A stretch of DNA of 64,000 nt from an uncultured Cetobacterium sp. (GCF_947072685.1 NZ_CAMTIK010000007.1:40316-104315); one strand, 5' to 3'. Shown: positions 27,765 through 37,092, numbered from the stretch's first letter. Numbers and translations are program-made. The notes: a model not told the origin generated them from the sequence alone.

Positions 27765-28457
27765 ATGAGTTTTTTATTTAAGCTATTTAATAACAAAAAT
27801 ATAAAAGAGCTAGAAAAACTTAACTTATCTTTAAATGAAAAGTTAAATTATCTTCAAAAGGAATTAGAGGAAAAAGACAATCTCATAAACAACTACTCTT
27901 CTTTGGAGTCTAAGCCAAATACTGACTACCCAAAACAATGGCAGCTTATGGAAAAAAATCTTCGAAATTTACAAGAAGAAAAGATAAAACTTAGAGAAAA
28001 TTTCATTAAACTTAACAAAATTTTACCAAAAGAACAATGGCAATACTCTTTTCTTGTGGATTTACATCATTTTTACTCTGCAAATAAGTTTGTAGCTATT
28101 AGAGAAAAGCTTTTAGAATCTGGTATCAAATATCTTCAAAATATAGAGATCGAGATGTTTGAAACAATTTTAAAAAATGAGCGCTATGTTCAAGAAGGAC
28201 TTAAAAAATTTTTAGACTATAAGAATGGAGTTATTGAATGGGATGTTAAAACCTTCCTTATGAAGGGGGATAAAGTGACTAAAATATATCAAAAGTCCAG
28301 AAAACTTTTGAATATTTTATCTGAAAATAACATCGAATTTATGATAGAGCTGGAGAGTTTTGATTTTCAAAGCCTTCTAGAGTTTGGTTTTAGCCAAAAA
28401 GACATCGATACATTTAAAGAAAAATATGAATCATACAACACCGAAAGAAAAATATAA
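27765..28457 (+). CDS. Coiled-coil protein of unknown function
   Basis: This is a 230-residue soluble protein. Residues about 10-45 form a strongly charged coiled coil (IKELEKLNLSLNEKLNYLQK and on), and a second helical stretch lies at about 65-85. The C-terminal two thirds are mostly alpha-helical with no recognised motif. ATG 27765 is chosen over an adjacent TTG because AGGGGAGG (27751-27758) is 6 bases from it. About 54 bases and no terminator separate it from the helix-hairpin-helix/sigma-region-4 gene. The two may act together; no function can be assigned. Confidence 0.75.
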   Translation: MSFLFKLFNNKNIKELEKLNLSLNEKLNYLQKELEEKDNLINNYSSLESKPNTDYPKQWQLMEKNLRNLQEEKIKLRENFIKLNKILPKEQWQYSFLVDLHHFYSANKFVAIREKLLESGIKYLQNIEIEMFETILKNERYVQEGLKKFLDYKNGVIEWDVKTFLMKGDKVTKIYQKSRKLLNILSENNIEFMIELESFDFQSLLEFGFSQKDIDTFKEKYESYNTERKI

Positions 28458-28511
28458 TGGCTTTAACCTAGTTCTACATTAGGAGCAGAGTTTTTTGGGG
28501 AGGGAAATTTG

Positions 28512-30344
28512 ATGAGTACATATAATTTATGGTGCAACTACCTTAAAATTGATAGATTTATTTATGCGGATGAAAAGAAGTTGAAATTTTTAAACTTTTG
28601 TATTGAAGAGAATGCAATCTATCTCTCAGAAATAAACGAGGAGCTATTGTCCAAGTATTCTAAAGTACCTGGAGTTGGCCCTGGACGAATTTCAGATATA
28701 AAAAATGATCTATCTGAAATTATGGAAAGGTTTTCAAGACAAAAAACATTTAAAATAATTATGAACTGTCGTCTAGATAAAATAATTTTCAATATAAAAC
28801 ATATTGAAGGGATTTCTGTTGGAGAATTCTTAAGTTATAATATCGAAGAGATCGAGAAGTTGAAACTTTCTACCAGCGAGTTGGAACGAATCTATGAAAT
28901 ATGTACTACAACGCTTCCATTAAAAGAAACTTTAAAAAAAATTAAAACAACTCTTTCAGAAGAGGACACTCAACTTTTAATAGATAGACTTGAAAAAAAT
29001 AAAACTCTTGAAGAGATTGGGACTCAAAGAAATATTAGTCGTGAAAGAACTAGACAAATAGAGATAAAACTCAAACAAATTATAAGCAATATATTTAAAA
29101 ATACTAACCTCAATGTCGCATTAAAAATCGAATCTGATTTTAAAGATGAAATCTCTCTTCAGGAGATGTTAGGACTTTTTGGTTCTAGTTATAATTTTTT
29201 AGTCAGCTTTTTAAAGCGTAATGAAATTTTTTCTAGACCTTTTTATATTGACTTTTTAGATTTATTTTTATTTGATAAAAGAGAACGTTTCTTTAAAATA
29301 TTCTATTCTCTTGAGTTCACAAATATTTTAACCACAGAAAATGTTAAAACAATTAGAAGTAGTTTTAAAAATTTTAAATGGATTACACAAGAGGAAATTG
29401 AGAAAATTATTACAAAACTTGGTTATGAGAAACATGGCAAATATTATGTTCAAAATAATGGATATAAAGATATTCTTGAGCTCTATTTTGTAAAACTTGT
29501 TTCACACCCTTTAAGAGTGGATGAAAATACCATAAAATTAATAATTCAAGATATCAATTCTAAATTAGATTATAACCTATATTTTGAAGAGATTGAAAAT
29601 ATCAACGATAATTCCGCTGTCTATCTAGCACGTAGACTAGAAGGGTTGCTTTCTAGAATAGATGGCATTATAATGACTGATTCTAGAACTTATATTCATA
29701 TCAATAAAATTAAATATAATATTGCTGATTTTTTAAAATTAAAAGATAAAATACTTTCATTTAATGAAAATTATATTGATAGCATTGCTGTTTATAAAAA
29801 TTTAGAGAAAATATTAAACAACATTGGTATCTATTCAGATCATGTTTTTTATTCTCTTTTTAAATACCATTTTGCCCAAGAACTCAATCTTACTACAAAT
29901 GGTAATAGTAGGGTTTTGACAATCGGTGATCAAGGTTTTAATAGAGTTGAGGAGCTAGAGAAATTTATTGAGTCTGAAGGTAAAATCCTTGAAAAAAGTT
30001 ATATTCAAGAAAAACTTAATTATTCGAATGTTTCACTGAACAATGCTATTGATAATTCTGATAAAATTATCAGCTTTGATAGATCTTATATTGGTCTTGT
30101 AACATTTGTCAATATAACAGAATCTGAAATAGAATTATTTAAAAATCTAGTTTTTTCTAACGATAATGATGGAAATATTATTATTCCAGAATTAATAAGT
30201 AAGATCAAGCTTAACAAAGGATTTAAATTGTTTGTTAAAAGAAACAAAATCAATAAGTATTTTATCGCTTCCCTTGTCAGATATCATTTTCCAGAATACA
30301 AAGGCGGTTGTAATTTACTTAGTAATAAAGGTATCATTAAATAG
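28512..30344 (+). CDS. Helix-hairpin-helix and sigma-70 region 4-like DNA-binding protein
   Basis: The 610-residue protein is clearly soluble and DNA-binding by its modules. A helix-hairpin-helix lies at about residues 45-63 (SKVPGVGPGRISDI), and a sigma-70 region 4 helix-turn-helix at about 157-190 (LEEIGTQRNISRERTRQIEI). About 400 residues of helical, wHTH-like sequence without recognised motifs follow. Region 2 of sigma factors is missing, so it is not a conventional sigma factor. ATG 28512 follows GGGGAGGG. It lies downstream of the coiled-coil gene and ends 40 bases before a terminator. Its role is unknown; it may be a regulator or part of a stress or defence module. Confidence 0.75.
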   Translation: MSTYNLWCNYLKIDRFIYADEKKLKFLNFCIEENAIYLSEINEELLSKYSKVPGVGPGRISDIKNDLSEIMERFSRQKTFKIIMNCRLDKIIFNIKHIEGISVGEFLSYNIEEIEKLKLSTSELERIYEICTTTLPLKETLKKIKTTLSEEDTQLLIDRLEKNKTLEEIGTQRNISRERTRQIEIKLKQIISNIFKNTNLNVALKIESDFKDEISLQEMLGLFGSSYNFLVSFLKRNEIFSRPFYIDFLDLFLFDKRERFFKIFYSLEFTNILTTENVKTIRSSFKNFKWITQEEIEKIITKLGYEKHGKYYVQNNGYKDILELYFVKLVSHPLRVDENTIKLIIQDINSKLDYNLYFEEIENINDNSAVYLARRLEGLLSRIDGIIMTDSRTYIHINKIKYNIADFLKLKDKILSFNENYIDSIAVYKNLEKILNNIGIYSDHVFYSLFKYHFAQELNLTTNGNSRVLTIGDQGFNRVEELEKFIESEGKILEKSYIQEKLNYSNVSLNNAIDNSDKIISFDRSYIGLVTFVNITESEIELFKNLVFSNDNDGNIIIPELISKIKLNKGFKLFVKRNKINKYFIASLVRYHFPEYKGGCNLLSNKGIIK

Positions 30345-30381
30345 ATGAAATCTTATTGAATCGTATTTTTAGAACTTAGAT

Positions 30382-30420
30382 AAATAGCTATCAAATTTTT
30401 ATATTTGATAGCTATTTTTT
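30382..30420 (+). terminator. Intrinsic terminator
   Basis: A 15-bp stem AAATAGCTATCAAAT/ATTTGATAGCTATTT with a short loop is followed by a T-run. Confidence 0.9.
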
Positions 30421-30429
30421 TTGCGAAAT

Positions 30430-30458
30430 TTGACTAAACCTATCATCCATGTTAAAAT
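30430..30458 (+). promoter_or_regulatory. Promoter of the BCCT transporter gene
   Basis: TTGACT (30430-30435), a 17-bp spacer and TAAAAT (30453-30458), 33 bases before the start. Confidence 0.75.
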
Positions 30459-30490
30459 ATATCTATTACTTAAAAAAAGGGAGGTTTTAC

Positions 30491-32110
30491 ATGAGTGTGA
30501 ACAAAGAAAATAATATAATTTTAACAAAAATTTCTAAAAGAGGTCTTTTAAAAGGAAATCCAATCTTTTACATCCCATTCTTCATCATTTTTACAATTTT
30601 AACCATTGTTGGGTTCAAAAAAACAGAGTTTGAAAAGATAACAAAAGTATTATTAAGCTCCATTATAACGAATTTTGGATTTTTATACTTAATAATAGTA
30701 TTGTTAATAGCTTTTGTATGTTTATACCTTTGCTGTAGTCGTTACGGCGATATTCGATTAGGAAAAGATAATTCCAAGCCAGAATATTCAAACATTTCAT
30801 GGTTTTCAATGCTTTTTTCTGCGGGAATGGGTGTAGGTTTAGTTTTTTTTGGAGTAGCAGAACCTATGACTCATTTTATCAATCCAATAGGTGGAATTGA
30901 GAGTGGCTCTAAGTCCGCAATAGATTTTGCATTCAGTACATCTTTTTTCCACTGGGGAATACATCCGTGGGCCATATATAGTTTTTTAGCATTAGCAATG
31001 GCATATTTCCAATTTAGAAAAGAGGAAAAGGGACTTATAAGCTCCATATTTTCACCAATTTTAAAAGGAATTAAATATGAAAATCAAATAAAAATGTTGA
31101 TAGATATCATCGCTGTTTTAGCTACAATAACTGGAGTAGCAACAACTTTGGGCCTAGGAGCATTACAGATCAACAGCGGGTTAAACTATCTTTTTAAAAT
31201 TCCAAACAATATAACCACTCAAATAATCATAATAGCTATCGTAACAGTAATCTTTATATACTCTGCTTTAAGTTCTTTGGATAAAGGAATTAAAATCCTA
31301 TCCAATTTAAACATTTTTATATCTTTTTTATTACTTTTAATAGTTATCATATTTGGACCAACAATCTCTATTTTTAATGTTTTTTCCGAAAGTTTAGGAA
31401 ACTACTTAAATAATTTCTTGAAAATCAGTTTAAGAACCAATAGTTTTGGAGATAAAACTTGGCTCTCATCTTGGACAATTTTTTATTGGTCAAACTGGGT
31501 AGCATGGACCCCTTTTGTAGGAACTTTTATCGCTAGAATATCCAAAGGAAGAACTATAAGAGAGTTTATAATCGGAGTTGTTGTCATCCCATCGCTTGTT
31601 TCTTTTATTTGGTTTTCAGCTTTTGGAACGCTTGGAATAACATTGGGAAAAGAGTTTGCACAGGTAGCAATTGAACATACCGAAACAACCCTATTTCTTG
31701 TTTTTGGACAATATAAATTTGGAGAGTTAATGAGTGGAGTTGCAATTTTATTACTTGCGTCATTTTTCATAACATCCGCTGATTCCGCAACTTATGTTCT
31801 CGGAATGATGACTTCAGATGGTGATTTAAATCCACCTGCTTACAAAAAGTTAGTCTGGGGAATTTTTCAATCACTTTTAGCAATTGCTTTAATTTCTGCT
31901 GGAGGATTAGATATGTTGAAAACAGCTTCAATAATAATTGCCTTTCCTCTTTTAATATTACTTCCAATAATGGTATTTTCATTATTCTCATCTTTAAAAA
32001 GAGATAGCTTTATAAAAAAACGAACGACTTTAAAAAATGAAATAAAAAAAATGTCTATTGAAGATATTAGTTATCTTTCAGATACATTAAAAGAATTAAA
32101 TATAAAATAA
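30491..32110 (+). CDS. BCCT family betaine/carnitine/choline transporter
   Basis: This is a 539-residue inner-membrane protein with twelve membrane segments. The family motif WFSMLFSAGMGVGLVFFGVAEP is followed by the Trp-rich TM8 region (SSWTIFYWSNWVAWTPFVG). The GMGVG form resembles Na+-coupled symporters rather than the antiporter CaiT. The likely substrate is a quaternary ammonium compound such as glycine betaine or choline, but this cannot be fixed from sequence. ATG 30491 with GGGAGG upstream is preferred to an upstream ATG-containing extension. It has its own promoter and terminator and separates two unusual DNA-processing genes. Confidence 0.92.
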   Translation: MSVNKENNIILTKISKRGLLKGNPIFYIPFFIIFTILTIVGFKKTEFEKITKVLLSSIITNFGFLYLIIVLLIAFVCLYLCCSRYGDIRLGKDNSKPEYSNISWFSMLFSAGMGVGLVFFGVAEPMTHFINPIGGIESGSKSAIDFAFSTSFFHWGIHPWAIYSFLALAMAYFQFRKEEKGLISSIFSPILKGIKYENQIKMLIDIIAVLATITGVATTLGLGALQINSGLNYLFKIPNNITTQIIIIAIVTVIFIYSALSSLDKGIKILSNLNIFISFLLLLIVIIFGPTISIFNVFSESLGNYLNNFLKISLRTNSFGDKTWLSSWTIFYWSNWVAWTPFVGTFIARISKGRTIREFIIGVVVIPSLVSFIWFSAFGTLGITLGKEFAQVAIEHTETTLFLVFGQYKFGELMSGVAILLLASFFITSADSATYVLGMMTSDGDLNPPAYKKLVWGIFQSLLAIALISAGGLDMLKTASIIIAFPLLILLPIMVFSLFSSLKRDSFIKKRTTLKNEIKKMSIEDISYLSDTLKELNIK

Positions 32111-32119
32111 TAAACACTA

Positions 32120-32158
32120 AAAGATTATATTGTGGTTAAAGTATAATCTTTTTTTTAT
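32120..32158 (+). terminator. Intrinsic terminator after the BCCT gene
   Basis: The stem AAAGATTATA/TATAATCTTT (32120-32129 with 32142-32151) has a 12-base loop and a following T-run. Confidence 0.8.
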
Positions 32159-32233
32159 TTGTTAACTAAAGACCTTGAATTTTTTCTTAAAATAATATAC
32201 CATCTAATCAGGTCAAACATTAGGAGTAGATTT

Positions 32234-35083
32234 ATGAAATTTTTAATTACAGATTATTTCTTTAAAAGTATACCTTATGAAAAAAACAATAAAGTTTTAA
32301 ATAGACTCTATTATTTTTACAATACAATAAAACAAAATAAACTCTTATCATTCGATTTACCAAAAGGATTTTGGATAAAAAAAATTAAAGGAACTACATC
32401 TCTCTTTGAATTTAGAGTTGATAGTGGTGATCGAATATTTTTTTTATTGAATAATTTTTCACGAGAAATCAATGGTAATATTATCTTTCTACTTTTCTCT
32501 TCTCATGATAACGCTATCAAAAAAGCTAAAAGAAAAGAGCTACAGACATCTAATTTAAAAGAATTTATTACATTTGATAGCCAAGATAATATCGAAACTT
32601 TAGATGAGGACTATTTCAACTGGAACAATTTAATCACCTATGAAATGTTAGACGATGAAGATTTCTCTAAAAATTTCCACAATAAAAAGTTTAAATACTA
32701 TTATTTAAATGATGAACAGTTTAACTGTCTTAGTGATTTACCTCCATACTTTGTTGCTGGAAGTGCTGGAAGTGGAAAGAGTACCCTTACTCTTAGAAAA
32801 CTTTTAAATTTGGAAGAAAATCGCTCAATTTATAACTACAGTCAAGTTCTTTATCTAACCGCTAATCAATATCTTAAAGATAATTCTTTTGACCAATACC
32901 TTGAGTTTCGAAATAACTCTTCTCCAAATATTGGTGTGTTTTATACTCTTAAAAGTTTTTTTTCACAACATCTAGAAATTTCTCAAAATAGCATTGTTGG
33001 TTTTAAAGAGTTTCATTCTTTTTTAAATTTTTCCTATCCAAATCGAAAGAAATTAGGGATTTCTGAAGAAGAAATCTATTCTGAAATCAATGGGATTATT
33101 AAAGGGATTATGGTTAAAGGGATTGCTGACAATTGGAATAGGGACACATCTAAATCAACCATTGAACTGGATGACTATTTAAATTTAAGTCTGAAGTATT
33201 CTATTTTGAATACAGAGAATAGAATAGCTGTATATCAAATTTGCCAAAATTACAATCAATGGCTAAAAAACAATAACTTTTTTGATTTGAATGACTTAGC
33301 AAGACTGGCATTAAATATTGAGTTGAGCTTTGATTTTATCATAATAGATGAGATTCAAGATTTAACGGAACTTCAAATATTTTCTTTAATCTCCTTTGCT
33401 AAATCTAAAGATAGTGTGTTTTTAGCTGGTGATATTCATCAAATGGTCAATTCAACCTTTTTTAATTTTGAAAGAATTAGAAATCTTTTTTATTCAAAGT
33501 TTAAAAAAAATATTAATATTAAAATTCTTTCTAAAAATTATAGAAGTGGAAAGAAAATCGTTGATTTAGCTAATTATTTTTCCACTCTTAGAGCCACATA
33601 TATTGGAAATTTAGGAATTGATGACTATAAAGAGATTTCCATCCATAAGGATGGAGAAGTTAATCTCACACAAATTGACCTCACACTTATTGAGAATGCA
33701 CAAAATGATGTAACTTATGCCATTGTTGTTCCCGATGAAACTGTTAAAAATAATCTTTTAGATAAGCTAAAAAATAAACATAGAATTTTTACTATTCAAG
33801 AGATTAAAGGTTTGGAGTATAATAATATCATTTGCTATAATTTATCCTCAGCTTACCAGATGCAATGGAATAAAATCTTTTCAAAAGAAGCAAAACATGA
33901 TCAGAGATATAGAAAATATTTCAATATGTTTTACGTTGGTATCACTCGAGCTCAAGAAAAACTTATTATTATGGAGGAAAATATTAATTCTAATATTATT
34001 TTAAAGGAACTCCATGATTTCTTAACTCCAAACAATAATATAGTTATTGATAAAAAGGTTCAAAGTTCTAAAAAAGAAAAATCGGAGTGGCTAAAAGAAG
34101 GGATTAAACTCTTTAAACTCGAAAAAATTGAAGAGGCCAAATACGCTTTTGAAAAAGCTGGTGAACCCACATGGATTCTTGAAAGAGAAATTGAAAAAGA
34201 TATCTCTGCATTTTTATTTAAAAATGCAATAAAAAAAATAAATTCAACAAATTTAAAAGGAAAACAAAACTATTATAAGAAACTAATTATAGATACTTCT
34301 ATTGAAAATTCTTTGTTTTTAGATGCGGTTGAATGCAATAAAAAATTTGGAATTTCATATAAGGAGAAAGAAATAAAAGAGGGAATTAAAATAGGAATTG
34401 AAGATAATATTTTTACTCCCAAAGAACTTCAAAAAATTCTCAACTTTTTTAGAGAAAAAAAGGATTCAAATTTTGTTGGGGATTTATTGCTTAAGATGAA
34501 TAAATTCAACGATGCTTTACTTATTTTTCAATCTTTAAATAATGAAACAGGAATAAGGACTGCTCGAATGGGTTTACTTTCAGAAAATTTTGGAAACCTT
34601 CCTAATTTTAAAGATAAAATTTTGGAGCTAGAGGATATTATTTTAGGTAAAAATATAAATAGTTTTGGAAAAAAAGATAAATTAACCCCTCTGCATAGAG
34701 CTCTTATTTTAAAAGAGGACCCTGTCCTGTTTGACATGATTTTAATGCTTGGAGGAAATTTAACATCTTTTATAAAGGGGAAGGATTTAGTTCCTCTTTA
34801 TTGTTTGGGAAATATGAAAATGTCTAGGGAAAAAACAGATGAATTTATTAAAATTTTTCTAAGGTGCAATTTCAATTTTGATAATCCTCTATATATAGCT
34901 GTTTTCTTGAATAATCCCGGTGCTTTTAAAATTCTTGCAAAAGCAAAACATTTTAAAACAGATACAATTCCAAACATTATAGCTAACTTCTTGAACAATC
35001 AAGGAGATGAACCTAATTTACTGGATATAAGTAGTCGTAAATTTAAACTTTTTAAAAATATATTAAAAAATTATAAAGATTAA
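32234..35083 (+). CDS. RelE-like/UvrD-type helicase fusion with C-terminal TPR- and ankyrin-like repeats
   Basis: The 949-residue protein has four parts. Residues about 1-105 look like a RelE/ParE-fold domain (GFWIKKIKGTTSLFEFRVDS then GDRIFFLL and FLLFSSHDNA). Residues about 165-600 are a UvrD/Rep superfamily 1 helicase. It has Walker A AGSAGSGKST at 175-184, Walker B IIIDEIQDL near 369-377, GDIHQMVN, a motif IV region LSKNYRSGKKI, IQEIKGLEYNNI, and FYVGITRAQEKL near 567. A helical TPR-like stretch (KEGIKLFKLEKIEEAKYAF) follows, and ankyrin-like repeats from about 813 (LTPLHRALILKEDP). ATG 32234 follows TAGGAG. It ends 11 bases before the hydrogenase gene. It could be a DNA repair or defence protein; function unknown. 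Confidence 0.8.
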   Translation: MKFLITDYFFKSIPYEKNNKVLNRLYYFYNTIKQNKLLSFDLPKGFWIKKIKGTTSLFEFRVDSGDRIFFLLNNFSREINGNIIFLLFSSHDNAIKKAKRKELQTSNLKEFITFDSQDNIETLDEDYFNWNNLITYEMLDDEDFSKNFHNKKFKYYYLNDEQFNCLSDLPPYFVAGSAGSGKSTLTLRKLLNLEENRSIYNYSQVLYLTANQYLKDNSFDQYLEFRNNSSPNIGVFYTLKSFFSQHLEISQNSIVGFKEFHSFLNFSYPNRKKLGISEEEIYSEINGIIKGIMVKGIADNWNRDTSKSTIELDDYLNLSLKYSILNTENRIAVYQICQNYNQWLKNNNFFDLNDLARLALNIELSFDFIIIDEIQDLTELQIFSLISFAKSKDSVFLAGDIHQMVNSTFFNFERIRNLFYSKFKKNINIKILSKNYRSGKKIVDLANYFSTLRATYIGNLGIDDYKEISIHKDGEVNLTQIDLTLIENAQNDVTYAIVVPDETVKNNLLDKLKNKHRIFTIQEIKGLEYNNIICYNLSSAYQMQWNKIFSKEAKHDQRYRKYFNMFYVGITRAQEKLIIMEENINSNIILKELHDFLTPNNNIVIDKKVQSSKKEKSEWLKEGIKLFKLEKIEEAKYAFEKAGEPTWILEREIEKDISAFLFKNAIKKINSTNLKGKQNYYKKLIIDTSIENSLFLDAVECNKKFGISYKEKEIKEGIKIGIEDNIFTPKELQKILNFFREKKDSNFVGDLLLKMNKFNDALLIFQSLNNETGIRTARMGLLSENFGNLPNFKDKILELEDIILGKNINSFGKKDKLTPLHRALILKEDPVLFDMILMLGGNLTSFIKGKDLVPLYCLGNMKMSREKTDEFIKIFLRCNFNFDNPLYIAVFLNNPGAFKILAKAKHFKTDTIPNIIANFLNNQGDEPNLLDISSRKFKLFKNILKNYKD

Positions 35084-35094
35084 AAGGAGTGTTT

Positions 35095-37026
35095 ATGAAC
35101 AAGAAACAAAATTTACTTAGAACTTCTCTCGGATCAGTTTTCATGGAAAGTGACCTGATGGGTGGCCTTATTGGTGACAATAGATTAATAACTATTTCAG
35201 GAAAAGTTAACAATCCTGGTATATACGAAATTCCTGAGAATGCAACTCTAAAAAGTATTATTGACCTTGCTGGTGGAATGAAGCTGGGTAAAGATTTTAA
35301 AGCTGCACAGTTTGGTCTACCTTTTGGTGGGTTTGCAACAAAAGATGATTTAAACAAAATTGTTGATTTCGAGCATTATTTTGATTCTAACCATCCTAAA
35401 ACACTTATTATTTTATCCGGTGAAAGTTGTATGGTTCAATTTGCAAAATATTACACTGAGTTCATCTTGGGTAAACTTTCAAAAGGTGAATACAGAGAGT
35501 ACCTTATAGCTAAATTTGAAATCGAAAGATCTTGGAGGGTTCTAGATAGAATATCTAAAGGAAAGGCTAATATGAGGGATATATACCTTCTAAGACAGCT
35601 TTCACAACTTATAAAAGATTCTACCAATCAAAAGCATAACCTAATAGAAGAAACTATAGATGCTTTTTACAAAGAGTTTGAAGAACATATTGAAGAACAC
35701 AGATGTTATACAGGTGAATGTCCACAGCTTGTAAGATTTAGAATAACTAGTAAATGTATCGGGTGTACTGCTTGTTCAAAAGTTTGTCCAGTTCATTGTA
35801 TCGATGGAAAGTTAAAAGAAAGACATCATATTGATATCGAAAGATGTACTCACTGTGGTCAGTGCGTTGCTGTTTGTCCTGTAAATGCAATCAATGAAGG
35901 AGATAACAGTTTGAAGTTTCTTAGAGATTTAGCTACTCCTGGAAAAATTGTTCTTACTCAGATGGCCCCAGCAGTAAGAGTCGCTTTAGGAGAAGCTTTT
36001 GGTTTTGAAGCTGGAACTAATATCGAAAAGAAAATCAACGGAGCTCTTAGAATGTTAGGAGTTGACTATGTTTTTGATACTACTTGGGCTGCTGATTTAA
36101 CAATTATGGAAGAAGCTACTGAGTTTCAACATAGACTTGAAGCCTTTTTTAAAGGAGATGATAACGTTAGATTGCCTATCCTAACATCTTGTTGTCCTGC
36201 TTGGGTTAAGTTTATAGAGCAGAGCTATCCAGATATGCTAGATATCCCATCTACAGTTAAGTCCCCCATGCAAATTTTCTCAACAATAGCTAAAGATATC
36301 TGGGCTAAAGATAAAGGTTATAAGAGAGACCAAGTTACAACTGTTGCCTTGATGCCTTGTTTAGCAAAAAAATATGAAGCTGCTAGACCAGAATTTTCTA
36401 GAGGGGATAACTATGATACTGACTACGTTATAACGACTAGAGAACTTATTAAAATCTTTAAAGAAACTGAAATCGATCTAGCCACAGTTGAGGATGAAGA
36501 GTTTGATAATCCTCTTGGAGAGTATTCAGGGGCTGGTATTATTTTTGGTAGAACAGGAGGGGTTATTGAAGCCGCAACTAGAACTACTATTGAAATGATT
36601 ACCGGAGAAAGAATTGAAAATATTGAATTTGAAGCTCTTAGAGGATGGGATGGATTTAGAAGTTGTGACCTTAAAATTGGACATATTGAACTTCGAATCG
36701 GAATTGCTCATGGTTTAGAAGAAGCCAAAAAGATGCTAGATAAAATAAGAAGCGGGGATGAATTCTATCACGCTATTGAAATCATGGCATGTAAAGGTGG
36801 ATGTATTGGTGGTGGTGGGCAACCAAAAGCCATTAAAAAACAGATAACGCTTGAAAAAAGAGCGGAGGGGCTCAATAACATTGATAAGATGTCAGAGCAC
36901 AGAAGATCTCATGAAAATCCTCAAGTTTTAGCTATTTACGACAAGTACTTGGACTATCCATTGAGTAGAAAAGCACATGAGCTTTTACATACTAAATATT
37001 TCCCTAAAATTAAAACTCACAGATAA
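35095..37026 (+). CDS. hydA: [FeFe] hydrogenase with a reduced NuoF-like N-terminal region
   Basis: The 643-residue protein has an N-terminal SLBB-like segment (ITISGKVNNPGIYEIPENAT, about 32-70) and a NuoF C-terminal-like helical region. Two 4Fe-4S motifs follow at about 220-265 (CIGCTACSKVCP, CTHCGQCVAVCP). The three H-cluster motifs are TSCCPAW (about 364), MPCLAKKYE (about 420) and ACKGGCIGGGGQP (about 565). It makes or consumes H2 with ferredoxin or a partner subunit and needs HydE, HydF and HydG, encoded at 45.4-49.0 kb. ATG 35095 follows AAAGGAG. The NuoF part lacks the FMN/NADH-binding domain, and the ESCGKCTPCR cluster motif is not visible. It is 11 bases from the upstream helicase gene and is followed by a terminator. 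Confidence 0.93.
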   Translation: MNKKQNLLRTSLGSVFMESDLMGGLIGDNRLITISGKVNNPGIYEIPENATLKSIIDLAGGMKLGKDFKAAQFGLPFGGFATKDDLNKIVDFEHYFDSNHPKTLIILSGESCMVQFAKYYTEFILGKLSKGEYREYLIAKFEIERSWRVLDRISKGKANMRDIYLLRQLSQLIKDSTNQKHNLIEETIDAFYKEFEEHIEEHRCYTGECPQLVRFRITSKCIGCTACSKVCPVHCIDGKLKERHHIDIERCTHCGQCVAVCPVNAINEGDNSLKFLRDLATPGKIVLTQMAPAVRVALGEAFGFEAGTNIEKKINGALRMLGVDYVFDTTWAADLTIMEEATEFQHRLEAFFKGDDNVRLPILTSCCPAWVKFIEQSYPDMLDIPSTVKSPMQIFSTIAKDIWAKDKGYKRDQVTTVALMPCLAKKYEAARPEFSRGDNYDTDYVITTRELIKIFKETEIDLATVEDEEFDNPLGEYSGAGIIFGRTGGVIEAATRTTIEMITGERIENIEFEALRGWDGFRSCDLKIGHIELRIGIAHGLEEAKKMLDKIRSGDEFYHAIEIMACKGGCIGGGGQPKAIKKQITLEKRAEGLNNIDKMSEHRRSHENPQVLAIYDKYLDYPLSRKAHELLHTKYFPKIKTHR

Positions 37027-37037
37027 TTTATACTAAA

Positions 37038-37072
37038 AAGAAGCCTCAAAAAGGGGGCTTCTTACTTTTTTA
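37038..37072 (+). terminator. Intrinsic terminator after the hydrogenase gene
   Basis: The stem AAGAAGCC/GGCTTCTT (37038-37045 with 37056-37063) is followed by ACTTTTTT. Confidence 0.8.
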
Positions 37073-37092
37073 TTTAATAAGGAGGATAAAAA

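Noticed and set aside
28512..30344. Calling the HhH/region-4 protein an alternative sigma factor
   Set aside because: Region 2, needed for -10 recognition and core binding, is not visible; only a region-4-like helix-turn-helix is present.
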